A DNA stretch of 64,000 nucleotides from Micromonospora rosaria (lineage in GTDB: Bacteria; Actinomycetota; Actinomycetes; Mycobacteriales; Micromonosporaceae), in contig NZ_LRQV01000001.1 in the NCBI RefSeq assembly GCF_001567585.1, forward strand, positions 1 through 64,000, in the 5' to 3' direction. Both the position numbers and the translations under genes were made by a program. Positions within the stretch are counted from its first letter, which is position 1, and each line of letters starts with the position of its first letter. The notes under the pieces are model-generated. The model did no database searches. It was not told where the DNA came from and saw nothing but the letters and a program-made list of their open reading frames with translations. Of this stretch, positions 9,401 through 17,838 are shown piece after piece.

Positions 9401-10621
9401 CTATGCACGGGTTCCGTGGTCGAGCGCCTCGCCGAGCGCCGCGACCATGCTCTTCACGTCGACCTCGCTGAAGGCCGGGTGGCACGGCAGGTTGATCTGC
9501 TCCTCGAACCAGCACCGCTCGGCGACCGGGCAGTCACCGAGCCGGTGCCCACGGCTGCGCCACTCCGGCAGCAGGTGCAGCGGGAAGTAGCGCAGCCACA
9601 CGTCCACGCCGAGCTGCACCAGGCGCTCGACCACCCGGTCCCGCACGACCCCGCGCTCCGGGCGGACGAACAACGTGTAGAGGTGGTACGAGTGCTTGTG
9701 TCCCTCCGGTGCCACCTGCAACCGGACGGCGGGGTGGTGGGCCAACGCCGCGTCGATGTCGGCGGCGACCCGCCGCCGGGCCTCGGTCAGCGCCGGCAGC
9801 CTGCCGAGCTGCACCAGGCCGACCGCGGCGGCCGGCTCGCTCAGGGTGGCGTTGGTGCCCGCCGTCCGTACCGCGACGCACTCCCTGCTGTGCGCCAGCC
9901 CGTCGAACATGGCCCGCGGCACCTTGCGCAGCGTGGACGGGGCCGGGCGGAACACCGCGTCGCACTCGTTGTTGCGCAGTCGGCCGATACGTTCGGCCCA
10001 GTCGTCGCGGTTCAGGGTCAGCATGCCGCCCTCACCGAGGGTGGTGATGTTCTTCGTGGAGTGGAAGCTGAAGCACGCGATGTCGCCGAGCACGCCCGGC
10101 TGTTCGCCGAAGTACTCCGCGCCGAGCGCGTGCGCGCAGTCCTCGACGATCACGAAGTCGTACCGGTCGGCCAGTTCCCGCACCGCCGCCATCTCCGCCG
10201 GGAGCCCTCCGTAGTGGACCAGGATCACGGCCCTGGTCCGGGGGCTCACCAGGTCGGCGAGGCGACTGACGTCGATGTTGAGGGTGTTCGGGTCGATGTC
10301 GCAGAAGCGCACCGTGGCCCGGTGGTCCAGCAGCGGCTGCGCGGTGGCCTGGTACGTCTGGGGAGTGACGACGACCTCGTCGCCCTCCCGCAGGTCGAGT
10401 AGCTGGATCGCCAGCCTGAGGGCGACGGTTCCGCTGGTCACGCTGAACGCGTACCGGGAGCCGACGTGGTCGCGGAACGCCTCCTCGAACCTGCTGCGCC
10501 AGGAGCCCTGCGACAGCCGCTTGCCGGACAGCAGGACCTCGGTGACGACGGCCACCTCTTCGTCGCCGACGATGGTGCCCAGGGTGGGGTACGGAACGTG
10601 GTGCCTCCTGGAAGCAGTCAA
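9401..10621 (-). CDS. DegT/DnrJ/EryC1-family PLP aminotransferase
   Basis: 406 residues. It shows the fold-type I layout of the family: SGTVALRLAI (63-72), EDCAHALGA with the PLP-nitrogen Asp at 161, and SFHSTKNITTLGEGG with Schiff-base Lys190. The start is taken as TTG at 10621 because GAGAGGG lies 7 nt before it; an AGGAGG falls inside the gene a few codons later with no good start after it, so the true N-terminus is uncertain. Relatives mostly aminate keto-sugars, but no sugar genes are nearby. Here it more likely aminates or deaminates a precursor of the peptide. It is the first gene of the minus-strand cluster. Confidence 0.85.
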   Translation of the reverse strand: MTASRRHHVPYPTLGTIVGDEEVAVVTEVLLSGKRLSQGSWRSRFEEAFRDHVGSRYAFSVTSGTVALRLAIQLLDLREGDEVVVTPQTYQATAQPLLDHRATVRFCDIDPNTLNIDVSRLADLVSPRTRAVILVHYGGLPAEMAAVRELADRYDFVIVEDCAHALGAEYFGEQPGVLGDIACFSFHSTKNITTLGEGGMLTLNRDDWAERIGRLRNNECDAVFRPAPSTLRKVPRAMFDGLAHSRECVAVRTAGTNATLSEPAAAVGLVQLGRLPALTEARRRVAADIDAALAHHPAVRLQVAPEGHKHSYHLYTLFVRPERGVVRDRVVERLVQLGVDVWLRYFPLHLLPEWRSRGHRLGDCPVAERCWFEEQINLPCHPAFSEVDVKSMVAALGEALDHGTRA

Positions 10622-10805
10622 GATCAGCCCTCTCGATCGGGCCGTACGCGGGACCCTGCGGCCCGGTGTCGCCGCAGCCCGGCGTCGGCCGCTGTACGGC
10701 TGTCCCGATTCTTGGCGGAAGCGCTGTTTGCTTACTTTCGCGGGACTGTTCCCGGTACGCCGGTGTCAGGCCCGCCGGGGCGACGGCGACCGGGACGGCG
10801 GCACG

Positions 10806-10833
10806 GTCGCTGTCCCGCCGGCGGGACAGCGAC
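10806..10833. terminator. Perfect 28-bp palindrome downstream of the exporter gene
   Basis: Arms GTCGCTGTCCCGCC and its exact reverse complement abut with no loop (effective loop formed by the central bases). It lies 35 bp past the stop of the MFS gene and upstream of the aminotransferase operon. A T-tract is absent, so it is either an actinobacterial hairpin terminator or an operator for the downstream cluster. Confidence 0.55.
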
Positions 10834-10867
10834 GCCGGGTCCGGCCCCGCGCGGCGCTCCGAACCGG

Positions 10868-12199
10868 TCAGGCGACCTCGTCGGCCTCGACCGCCACCGC
10901 GCCATCGCGGGTGCCGACGCGGGACCCGTCGCGCTCGGGGTCCGTCGGCCGGCCGTCCGGCTCGGGCCCGGCACCGCGTCGACCCAGCCACCACGCACCG
11001 AGCGCGGTCAGGAGCGCGGCGGCGAGCAGCGTCCCCCGGTAGTCCGCGACGGTGACGAGGAAGGCCCCGATCGGGATGGCGATCGCTGTCGGCCCGAACA
11101 CGAGCGTGTTGGCGCTGGCGGCCACCCGGCCCAGGAGTCGCTCGGGGGTGCGGGTCTGCACCGCCGTCATGGCCGCGACGACCGTCCAGGGCAGACCGAT
11201 CCCGATGATGACGCTGCTGGCGACGACGGCGGGGGTCCAGGGCAGCAGGCGCGCCGCCGTTCCGACGGCGAGCAGCAGGGCTCCGCAGGCGCCGACGGCC
11301 GCCTCCCCGCGTCGGGTGATGAGTCGCCCGGTCACCAGGCCGCCGGCCAGCGCTCCCGCACCCTGGGCCGAGGAAAGGACGCCCATGAACGCCGGGGTCA
11401 GGCCCAGGCCTTCGTCCACCACGGCGAAGAGCGGGGCCGTCGTGAGGCCGGACATGGTCATGGCGAGTGCGCCGAGGAGCACGATTGCCAGCAGGTGGAC
11501 GCGGCGGCGCAGGAACCGCACGCCCTCCCCGGTATCCCTCATCAGGTGGCGCCAGCCCCGACCCGGCGCGTCCGGTGCGGCACCCTGACCTGCGGCGGCC
11601 TGCGGTGGCGTGGCCGGCGGAACGTACCGGACCCGGACGAGCCGGTAGAGCACCGCGGCGACGAGCAGCATGGTGGCGGCGAGGGCGGAGACGGCGGCTC
11701 CACCGACCACGGTGAACAGGGCCGCACCCACCAGTGGGGCGAGCAGCTTGGCGCCCTCCTGCGCGCTCATCCGGAAACCGTTGATCCGGCCCAGCTCGTC
11801 GGCGGGCAGCGCGGCGGGCAGCAGGGCCGCCTCGCCGGCGTCGAGCAGCACGTAGCTGACGCCGTAGGCGAGCATCACGGTGTACAGCAGCCACACCTGG
11901 TCCGCCGAGCGCACCGCCAGCAGCAGAAGAAGCGAGCAGGCGACCAGGAGGTTGGTCCAGATCAGCAGGGGGCGGCGCGGTAGCCGGTCGACCAGGGCAC
12001 CGAGCAGGGGACCGATCAGGGTCGGCAGGAACACGCAGAAGCCGGCCAGGGAGGCCAGTGCGGCGGAACCGGTGAGGTCCATGACCCAGACGCCGGCGAC
12101 GAGGGACATGGCCGTGCCACCGAAACCGGAGACCAGGGAGACCGTGACGAAGAGGATGGCATTGCGTCGCAGCGCCGTGTCCGAGGTCGCCGGATCCAT
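10868..12199 (-). CDS. MFS multidrug-type exporter
   Basis: 443 residues with about 12 hydrophobic helices. The N-terminal half (VSLVSGFGGTAMSL, then FLPTLIGPLLGALVDRLPRR with the loop 2-3 signature) is typical of the drug:H+ antiporter group with MFS_3-like proteins. The C-terminal tail is charged and cytoplasmic. The ATG at 12199 has GGGAGG 6 nt upstream. It is read in the same direction as the peptide cluster and separated from it by 246 bp with a palindrome, so it may export the peptide or confer self-resistance, but it has its own promoter and could be independent. Substrate unknown. Confidence 0.85.
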   Translation of the reverse strand: MDPATSDTALRRNAILFVTVSLVSGFGGTAMSLVAGVWVMDLTGSAALASLAGFCVFLPTLIGPLLGALVDRLPRRPLLIWTNLLVACSLLLLLAVRSADQVWLLYTVMLAYGVSYVLLDAGEAALLPAALPADELGRINGFRMSAQEGAKLLAPLVGAALFTVVGGAAVSALAATMLLVAAVLYRLVRVRYVPPATPPQAAAGQGAAPDAPGRGWRHLMRDTGEGVRFLRRRVHLLAIVLLGALAMTMSGLTTAPLFAVVDEGLGLTPAFMGVLSSAQGAGALAGGLVTGRLITRRGEAAVGACGALLLAVGTAARLLPWTPAVVASSVIIGIGLPWTVVAAMTAVQTRTPERLLGRVAASANTLVFGPTAIAIPIGAFLVTVADYRGTLLAAALLTALGAWWLGRRGAGPEPDGRPTDPERDGSRVGTRDGAVAVEADEVA

Positions 12200-12219
12200 A
12201 CCCGCCTCCCGGTCCGCCC

Positions 12220-12257
12220 AGTTGGCTCAACTCTACTGTGGGCGGACGGGCTGTCAA
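12220..12257 (-). promoter_or_regulatory. Sigma-70-type promoter and dyad upstream of the exporter
   Basis: On the minus strand TTGACA (12252-12257), a 16-bp spacer and TAGAGT (12230-12235) fit a housekeeping promoter. A dyad AGTTG-GCT-CAACT at 12220-12232 overlaps the -10 and the expected start point about 20 bp before the ATG, a position suited to a repressor. Confidence 0.6.
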
Positions 12258-12279
12258 GCAGCGATTGAGTCCAGGCGAG

Positions 12280-12915
12280 TCAAGTATTGGCGTCGGCAGG
12301 TGACGGGCCGGCGGTGCGCCGGGTGACCGCCCGCCGAAGGTCGCGGACCACCACGTGGGTCGCCCGGGCGACCCCGGCGGCTGCCATCTCGTCAAGGTCG
12401 TCGAGAGCCCGCTGGGCGAGGTGGTGCAGGGCGCCGGGCTCGGCTGACGCGACGGCCAGCGCCAGGCTCCGCCGGGCCAGGGCGGCGCGTGGGTGGCGGG
12501 AGTCCCACGTCTGGTCGGTGGCCAGCCACCGGTGTGCGGCGGTGGCCGCCCGCCTGAGTGCGGCGACGGCGGGCTCCTGTTTGTCAACCAGACGTTGACG
12601 CTGTCGGACCGTCCGGGTCTCGGCCGGGTCCCGGGTCGTCGTCGCGGACAGGCGGAGCCAGCGCTGCTCGGCCGCCTGCCGGGAGGTCAGGCCCAGCGCC
12701 AGGGAGAGCTGCGCCCAGGTCACCTGCTGCTCCCGGGCGGAGCCGATCAGGCGGCGCTCCAGCTCGTCGAGATGCGCGCGGAGGCCGACCACCAGCGACA
12801 GCGCGGCCACCACCCGATCGGGGCCGGGTTCGGTCGCCGCTGCGGTGTCGAGGGCCGTGGCGAGCGCGTCCACCGGGTCCTCCGGATGGCCGTCGGCGCG
12901 GGGTCGCGGGGTCAT
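12280..12915 (-). CDS. HTH-containing protein of unknown function, possible regulator
   Basis: 211 residues from the ATG at 12915, preceded by AGGAGG (spacing 4); a TTG 18 nt earlier is less likely. A helix-turn-helix-like stretch, WAQLSLALGLTSRQAAEQR, lies around residues 67-85, after a short helical segment on subunit contact (LRAHLDELERRLIG). The rest is Ala/Arg-rich and helical without a domain that I recognise. The gene precedes the MFS exporter in the same direction, 80 bp apart, and both its promoter region and its own coding sequence carry the same GTCAAC-N5-GTTGAC palindrome. An autoregulated DNA-binding protein is the simplest reading; no effector can be assigned. Confidence 0.6.
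   Translation of the reverse strand: MTPRPRADGHPEDPVDALATALDTAAATEPGPDRVVAALSLVVGLRAHLDELERRLIGSAREQQVTWAQLSLALGLTSRQAAEQRWLRLSATTTRDPAETRTVRQRQRLVDKQEPAVAALRRAATAAHRWLATDQTWDSRHPRAALARRSLALAVASAEPGALHHLAQRALDDLDEMAAAGVARATHVVVRDLRRAVTRRTAGPSPADANT
12583..12599. promoter_or_regulatory. Intragenic copy of the GTCAAC-N5-GTTGAC palindrome
   Basis: GTCAAC, five bases, GTTGAC inside the 12280-12915 gene, encoding part of QRLVDKQ. It repeats the arms and spacing of the promoter-proximal palindrome 340 bp upstream. Confidence 0.5.
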
Positions 12916-12927
12916 GACACCTCCTGC

Positions 12928-12946
12928 TGTCAACGGTCAGTTGACA
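12928..12946. promoter_or_regulatory. Palindromic operator at the start of the HTH gene
   Basis: TGTCAAC-GGTCA-GTTGACA is a perfect 7-5-7 dyad. A -10-like TACATT on the minus strand (12946-12951) puts the predicted transcription start inside it, so a bound protein would block initiation. No good -35 is seen. Confidence 0.6.
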
Positions 12947-13105
12947 ATGTAGACGAGCCGCGCGCCGACGGAGGCTGGGGCGGTGCCGGCAGGGTGGGGC
13001 GGGGCATTGGTACGGAGGTGACCGGATGCCGCAGGTCGTGCCGGCGTAGGACGCTGATGGCCCAGCGCCGGACGTTCGCGGCGCGTCGCACCCGTCCTCC
13101 GCCCG

Positions 13106-13948
13106 CTACTCGCCGCCGGCCGGGGGTGCGGTGCTGGCGCTGTCGCCTGCCCGGCGGTTGGCGGCCATCCAGGCGGTCGCGAAGTCGACGAGAGCAGGCT
13201 GGGACATCAGCCGGGCCGTCGCACCACCGACGGGACCGACCACGGCGGCGCCGGTGGCCTCGAAGTCAGCGCCCAGCCGGTCGAAGTCGCTCTCGTCGGT
13301 GACGACGTCCACCCACGTGGTCCAGCGGCTTGTGCCGTCCGGCTGCCGGACCGACGAGCCGGTGGCCGCCCGTGAGGGCGACGCCTGTCGCCACTCCGCC
13401 AGGTGCAGCGACGTGTTGGCGCGGTGACCGCAGCCGAGCAGGAGCACCCTGCCGTCGAGCCGGTACACCGCGCCCAGCGGTGAGTGCTCACCCAGCGCGT
13501 CGTCGAACTGGTGCCTGCCCACGACAGTCGCGGCGTTCCTGCCGAGCGCGGCGAAGGAGACCTGCGGGTGATCGCTGCGCAGGGCGCCCGGCCACGTGCG
13601 GACCGCCTCGGCGATGACACCCATCCACTGGCTCGGCGTGCACGACGGGTCGAAGCCGGGAGCCTGCTCGCGGATCACCGGCCACCACGCCTCGGGGACA
13701 GGCGGATGCTGCCACCCGGCCGGGTCCGTGTTCTCGGACGTGTGGGTCGGCACGACGAGGGTGCCCTCCGGGCCGAGCACGTCCAGCCCCGCGTGCACCA
13801 CCGCCTGGACGCCACCGGCCACGAACCCGAGGCTCCGGTACGACGAGTGCAGCAGCAGGACGTCGCCCGTGGCGATGCCGAGCGCCCGCAGGTCGGACGC
13901 CAGCGACCGGACGGTGTGGGGTGACGGCTGGTCCATTCGGCGCAGCAT
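13106..13948 (-). CDS. AAC(3)-like aminoglycoside N-acetyltransferase
   Basis: 280 residues (276 if translation begins at the ATG at 13936; neither start has an obvious ribosome site). Family features include DVLLLHSSYRSLGFVAGG near the N-terminus, LGPEGTLVVPTHT, CTPSQWMGVIAEA, HPQVSFAALG and LLLGCGHRANTSLHLAE, all characteristic of the Antibiotic_NAT superfamily that moves acetyl from acetyl-CoA to the 3-amino group of deoxystreptamine. Length is normal for the family. Many actinomycete members acetylate other amines, so the true substrate is open. It is followed on the same strand by an APH-like kinase. Confidence 0.85.
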   Translation of the reverse strand: MLRRMDQPSPHTVRSLASDLRALGIATGDVLLLHSSYRSLGFVAGGVQAVVHAGLDVLGPEGTLVVPTHTSENTDPAGWQHPPVPEAWWPVIREQAPGFDPSCTPSQWMGVIAEAVRTWPGALRSDHPQVSFAALGRNAATVVGRHQFDDALGEHSPLGAVYRLDGRVLLLGCGHRANTSLHLAEWRQASPSRAATGSSVRQPDGTSRWTTWVDVVTDESDFDRLGADFEATGAAVVGPVGGATARLMSQPALVDFATAWMAANRRAGDSASTAPPAGGE

Positions 13949-13998
13949 AGGCGGAGCCGCGAACCTTCACCGCGTTCGGCGCGCGTGACGAGGCCGGC

Positions 13999-14940
13999 TC
14001 AGCGGGTGGTGGCGTCGGCCAGGATGTGGTCGAGCCGGACCCGGCACTCGGCGACGAACGCGGGATAGGTGTGCCAGTAGTAGGCGATGCCGCTGACGCC
14101 GACGGCGACGGCCCAGGCCCGGGCCCGTGTCCAGGTCGCCTCGTCGAGGTCCATGGCGTCCCAGTACGCCTGGCGTCCTGCGGCCGGCAGGTCCCAGACG
14201 GTGGCGTGCTCGGCGTCGGGGAAGCCGACGGACAGGCCGCCGAAGTCGATGACGGCATGGAGGCTGCCGTCGGTGACCAGCAGGTTGCTGGGCTTCAGGT
14301 CACCGTGCAGCCACACCGGGCCGCCGGCGGGCTCCGGCAGGGCGAGCGCCGCGCGCCAGAACCGTTCCAGCGTCGCCACGTCCAGGTCGTCGCCGACGGT
14401 GGCCCGGCAGTCCTGGAAGTACTGGCTGACCCACTCGTCGCAGGGCTGCAGAGGGCCGGCGCGGTACCAGCTCAGATCGTCGGTGCGGGATGCCCCCATC
14501 AGGTCGACGCGGTGGAGTTCGCGGACGAAGGCCGCCAGGTCGGCGCCGAACGCGGCCCAGTCGCTGACGGTGTCGGGCCCGGGCTCCTCTCCGTCGATCC
14601 ACCCGAGGACGGACCACGGCAGCGGGAACCCGGGTGTCGGTGTGCCGGCGTGGCGGGGCTCGGGGACCGCGCGGGGGAGCAGCGGTGCCAGCCGGGGCAG
14701 CCACCGCTGCTCCTTGCGCAGGGAGCGGGCCTTGTCGGCGGTCCGCGGAACGCGGACGAGCAGGTCGTCGCCGAGCCGGTACATGGTGTTGTCCGTTCCG
14801 GCGCCGGCGGGTGACAGCGGCAGGTCGGCCCACTGGGGGCACTGCGCCCGCACCAGTGACCGGACGGTGTCCTCGTCGACGGGTACCTCGTCGTGGTGCA
14901 GGGTCACGTCGGGGATCTTCCCGCCGCGGGACCCGGTCAT
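13999..14940 (-). CDS. Aminoglycoside phosphotransferase (APH) family kinase
   Basis: 313 residues with the APH/choline kinase fold. An N-terminal nucleotide lobe contains NTMYRLGDDLLVRVPRT, followed by EQRWLPRLAPLLP; the Brenner motif HGDLKPSNLLV lies near 209-219 and VIDFGGL near 226-232, giving catalytic and metal-binding aspartates. Members phosphorylate aminoglycosides, macrolides or small metabolites. Its ATG is at 14940. It lies 50 bp upstream of the AAC(3)-like gene on the same strand, so the two form a possible modifying-enzyme pair; no aminoglycoside biosynthesis gene is visible in the window. Confidence 0.85.
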   Translation of the reverse strand: MTGSRGGKIPDVTLHHDEVPVDEDTVRSLVRAQCPQWADLPLSPAGAGTDNTMYRLGDDLLVRVPRTADKARSLRKEQRWLPRLAPLLPRAVPEPRHAGTPTPGFPLPWSVLGWIDGEEPGPDTVSDWAAFGADLAAFVRELHRVDLMGASRTDDLSWYRAGPLQPCDEWVSQYFQDCRATVGDDLDVATLERFWRAALALPEPAGGPVWLHGDLKPSNLLVTDGSLHAVIDFGGLSVGFPDAEHATVWDLPAAGRQAYWDAMDLDEATWTRARAWAVAVGVSGIAYYWHTYPAFVAECRVRLDHILADATTR

Positions 14941-14995
14941 GCCATCGATTTCCGGCAGAGCGCGCGGCGCAGGTCGAGCGGGTGACGCCCTCCGG

Positions 14996-15514
14996 TCAGG
15001 TGGTGACGAGCGTGTCGACGTCGGGGGCGTAGACGGTCATCCAGTGTGGTCGCAGCCGGTAGTAGACCACCTCGTTGTCCCAGTCGAAGGCGTCCGGGCC
15101 GTAGAACTCCTGGAAGTAGGCGAGCAGGTCCGGCCAGTCCGCGGCCGGCTCGCCGCCCCGGGGGTTGAGGACCTCGACCGTGCCGTGGGTGAACACGCCG
15201 AGGTCCTCGCCGCGCAGGTGCGCGACGCTGGCCGCCGGTCGCGCGGCGAGGTGACGGGCCTTGGCGGCGCCGGGCGCGGTGCCGAAATGCCACCTGCCGT
15301 GCAGGAAGTGCCCGTCCGCGCCGCTGATCCGCGGCTCGCCCTTAGCCGTCACGGTGGACAGGGCGAGGGTGCACATGCCGGTCAGGACCCGGGTGAGCTG
15401 CGCCGCGGTCAGGGTGCGCTCGACGACGATCGAGCGGAGGTGGGCGGTGGAGCGGGACAGGGAGGAGTCGAGCAGGGCCTGCAGTTCGCTGAGCTCCTCG
15501 GGCGTTTCGCGCAC
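14996..15514 (-). CDS. Pyridoxamine 5-phosphate oxidase family flavin-binding protein
   Basis: 172 residues. The split-barrel core is recognisable from LALSTVTAKGEPRISGADGHFLHG, WHFGTAPGAAKARHLAARPAASV and the later strands LGVFTHGTVEVLNPR. Proteins of this superfamily bind FMN, F420 or heme and act as small reductases or oxidases; actinobacteria have many F420 versions, so a pyridoxal role should not be assumed. The N-terminal helix (SELQALLDSSLSRSTAHL) is an extension found in some members. It is located 55 bp upstream of the APH gene on the same strand. Confidence 0.72.
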   Translation of the reverse strand: MRETPEELSELQALLDSSLSRSTAHLRSIVVERTLTAAQLTRVLTGMCTLALSTVTAKGEPRISGADGHFLHGRWHFGTAPGAAKARHLAARPAASVAHLRGEDLGVFTHGTVEVLNPRGGEPAADWPDLLAYFQEFYGPDAFDWDNEVVYYRLRPHWMTVYAPDVDTLVTT

Positions 15515-15661
15515 TCTGGGTCGTCCCTTTCTGCCGGTGGGGCCGGTGCACGTCCGTCACCGACGCGACCGGTCCCACCATGCTCCGCCAGATACCTGAC
15601 ACCCCACGTCGCATTTCCCCAATGTTGCCCGGCAGGCCGGAAAGCGGGGCGCGGCGGTGAC

Positions 15662-16027
15662 TCAGGGCGTCGCCGGTCGGCCCAGCGCCGCCTCGACGAT
15701 CCGGATCGCCTCGGTACGGTCGATGCCGACGCTGGAGATCACCGCCGCGTACTCGCGGGCGGCCCGGTGCGCCTGCTCCAGCGCCTGCTCACCGGCGGCC
15801 GAGACGAACGAGCCGGCCCGCCCACGGGTCTCGATCAGCCCGGCCTCCTCCAACTCCCGGTACGCCCGGCCGACGGTGTTCACGGCGAGGCCGAGGTCGG
15901 CCGCGAGTCGGCGGATCGTCGGCAGTCTCGTGCCGACGGCGAGCGAGCGCTCCTGGATCTGCCGCGCGAGCTGGGCCCGGAGCTGCTCGTACGGCGGCGT
16001 CGGCGAGGCCGCGTCGATGACGATCAT
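15662..16027 (-). CDS. GntR-family regulator, YtrA-like short form
   Basis: 121 residues: a winged HTH (PPYEQLRAQLARQIQ, LPTIRRLAADLGLAVNTVGRAYRELEEAGLIE, about 11-66) followed by only a short helical tail (VSAAGEQALEQAHRAAREYAAVI) instead of an effector domain. That architecture is the YtrA subfamily, which usually represses a transporter or membrane gene next to it. The ATG at 16025-16027 overlaps the stop of the membrane protein gene by 4 bp, so the pair is translationally coupled. Confidence 0.88.
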   Translation of the reverse strand: MIVIDAASPTPPYEQLRAQLARQIQERSLAVGTRLPTIRRLAADLGLAVNTVGRAYRELEEAGLIETRGRAGSFVSAAGEQALEQAHRAAREYAAVISSVGIDRTEAIRIVEAALGRPATP

Positions 16028-16803
16028 CGGACGGCCAGGGCCCGCCGCGCCGCCGTCCCGACACCCGCGGTCCGGATCTGGATCAGGCCGCGCGCGATCA
16101 CTCCCGCCACGACCAGCGCCACGGCGGCGGCGTTCCACCAGCCGATCGACTCCCCGACCAGGAAGATGGGCGGCAGCGACCACACCAGGCTGGGCGTGAC
16201 GAGGGCCCGGACGTCCTCGACCCGCATGATGACGTCGGCCGTGAGCGACGCCTCGTCCTCCGCCACGGCCGGGGCCGCCAGCACCTGACGCAACTGCAGG
16301 ACGGTCCCGGCGCCGGCCCCGGCGAGGCCGATCAGCACGACGACCGCCCCGTACCGCAGGCCGGGATCCGACACCGGCAGCACGCTCACCGCCAGCAGCA
16401 GCGCGCCGCTGAAGGTGGCGGCCGTGAAGATGGCGTACGGCCAGCCCAGCACCGCCGGCCAGCCGAGCTCGACCGGGTGGGCCACCCGCTGGGACAGTTG
16501 GGCGCCGGCCCACCGGTCGACCCGCCGTACCCACCAGCCGAGCCGCCACTGGCCCACCAGCAGCCCGCCCACGAGCGCCACCAGCGCCAGCAGCGGCGGC
16601 CAGGAGAACGTCGGGTCGGGGAACCGCCCCCAGACGTGGGTGAGCGCCGCACCGATGAGGAACGCGGCCAGCAGGCAACTGTCGACCAGCTTGGCGCGCC
16701 GCCGCACCGCCAGCCGGGTCGCGAGCAGCGGGGTCGGCTCGACGTCGGCCAGGCCGTGCCGGTCCAGCCACCGCCGCGCCTCCGGGAGATCTATCTGGCG
16801 CAT
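16024..16803 (-). CDS. Multi-spanning membrane protein paired with the GntR regulator
   Basis: 259 residues from the ATG at 16803, with GGAGG 7 nt upstream. After a soluble N-terminus (MRQIDLPEARRWLDRHGLADVE) come about six hydrophobic segments: two near 45-90, two near 130-170 and two near the C-terminus around 215-245. No ATPase or catalytic motif is seen and I do not recognise the family. Coupled to a YtrA-like regulator, it could be an envelope-stress or export component, but no ABC ATPase lies next to it. Confidence 0.75.
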   Translation of the reverse strand: MRQIDLPEARRWLDRHGLADVEPTPLLATRLAVRRRAKLVDSCLLAAFLIGAALTHVWGRFPDPTFSWPPLLALVALVGGLLVGQWRLGWWVRRVDRWAGAQLSQRVAHPVELGWPAVLGWPYAIFTAATFSGALLLAVSVLPVSDPGLRYGAVVVLIGLAGAGAGTVLQLRQVLAAPAVAEDEASLTADVIMRVEDVRALVTPSLVWSLPPIFLVGESIGWWNAAAVALVVAGVIARGLIQIRTAGVGTAARRALAVR

Positions 16804-16818
16804 GTCGCCACCTCCGTA

Positions 16819-16862
16819 TGTCGCAATCCTTGTCTCAATAAGATGAGTCATGGCATGCGACA
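16819..16862 (-). promoter_or_regulatory. Inverted repeat in the promoter of the membrane protein/GntR operon
   Basis: TGTCGCA (16819-16825) and TGCGACA (16856-16862) are exact inverted half-sites 37 bp apart, bracketing an AT-rich CTTATTGAG on the minus strand. TTGACT immediately upstream (16863-16868) could be the -35. This suits the GntR protein acting on its own operon. Confidence 0.45.
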
Positions 16863-16901
16863 AAGTCAAGGGTGGCGGATCGCCCGCTGCCGCCGCGCCA
16901 A

Positions 16902-17774
16902 TCAGCGACCGATCTGGTCCAGCTCGGCCAGGTCCTCGGGCGAGAGCGACAGACCCGCGCCGGCGATGTTCTCGCGCAGGTGCGCCGCCGACGAGGTGCC
17001 GGGGATGAGCAGGATGTTCGGCGACCGGTGCAGCAACCAGGCGAGGGCGACGGCCATCGGCGTCACCCCACGCCGCGCGGCCACCCCCGACAACGTCGAG
17101 GACTGCAGCGGGGTGAAGCCACCCAGCGGAAAGAACGGCACGTACGCGACACCCTGCCCGGCGAGCGTGTCCACGAGCGCGTCGTCGTGACGGTGGGCGA
17201 GGTTGTACATGTTCTGCACGCACACGATCGGCGCGATCGACCGGGCCTCGACGACCTGCTCCACCGTCGCGTTGCTGACCCCGAGGTGGCGGATGAGCCC
17301 CTGCTCCCGAAGCTCGACGAGCGTCTCGAACGCCTCGGCGAGCGAGCCCGCCTGCGGCCCCTCGGCGGTGCCGAGCCGGAGGTTGACCACGTCGAGGACG
17401 TCGAGCCCGAGGCTCGCGAGGTTCTCGTGGACCTGGCGGCGCAGATCCTCGGGCCGCCGCGCCGTGGGCCAGCCACCGTGCCCGTCCCGCGTCGCGCCGA
17501 CTTTGGTCACGATGCGCAGCGACGGGGGATAGGGGTGCAACGCCTCCCGGATCAGCTCGTTGGTGACCCGCGGCCCGTACGCGTCGCTGGTGTCGATGTG
17601 GGTGACCCCGGCCTCGACGGCCGCGCGCAGCACGGCCCGGGCGGCGTCCCGGTCCGCCGGCGGCCCCATCACCCCGGGACCGGCGAGCTGCATGGCGCCG
17701 TACCCGAACCGGGTGACGGTCAGATCGCCCAGGGCCCAGTTGCCGCCGGGAAGTCGTGCGGAGGAGGTGCTCAT
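16902..17774 (-). CDS. Aldo/keto reductase family oxidoreductase
   Basis: 290 residues from the ATG at 17774. The TIM-barrel start reads [20 protein letters not shown] supplies the catalytic Asp61 and Tyr66, and IVTKVG supplies Lys91. The usual catalytic His position reads VVNLRLG, i.e. Asn131, a substitution seen in some bacterial branches of the superfamily but one that may change the chemistry. NADP-binding features ([12 protein letters not shown]) are at the C-terminus. It is divergent from the HxlR regulator across 126 bp, the usual pairing for redox- or aldehyde-responsive detoxification. Confidence 0.88.
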   Translation of the reverse strand: MSTSSARLPGGNWALGDLTVTRFGYGAMQLAGPGVMGPPADRDAARAVLRAAVEAGVTHIDTSDAYGPRVTNELIREALHPYPPSLRIVTKVGATRDGHGGWPTARRPEDLRRQVHENLASLGLDVLDVVNLRLGTAEGPQAGSLAEAFETLVELREQGLIRHLGVSNATVEQVVEARSIAPIVCVQNMYNLAHRHDDALVDTLAGQGVAYVPFFPLGGFTPLQSSTLSGVAARRGVTPMAVALAWLLHRSPNILLIPGTSSAAHLRENIAGAGLSLSPEDLAELDQIGR

Positions 17775-17838
17775 CGTGGTGCCTCTCGTGCTGACGCAGG
17801 GGTGCCTTCCGGCCTCCTGCACCATTGTTGGGAGGTAA

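Noticed and set aside
12934..13105. Possible small gene between the HTH gene and the AAC(3)-like gene
   Set aside because: Neither strand has a start with ribosome site or a recognisable product in this 172-bp gap.
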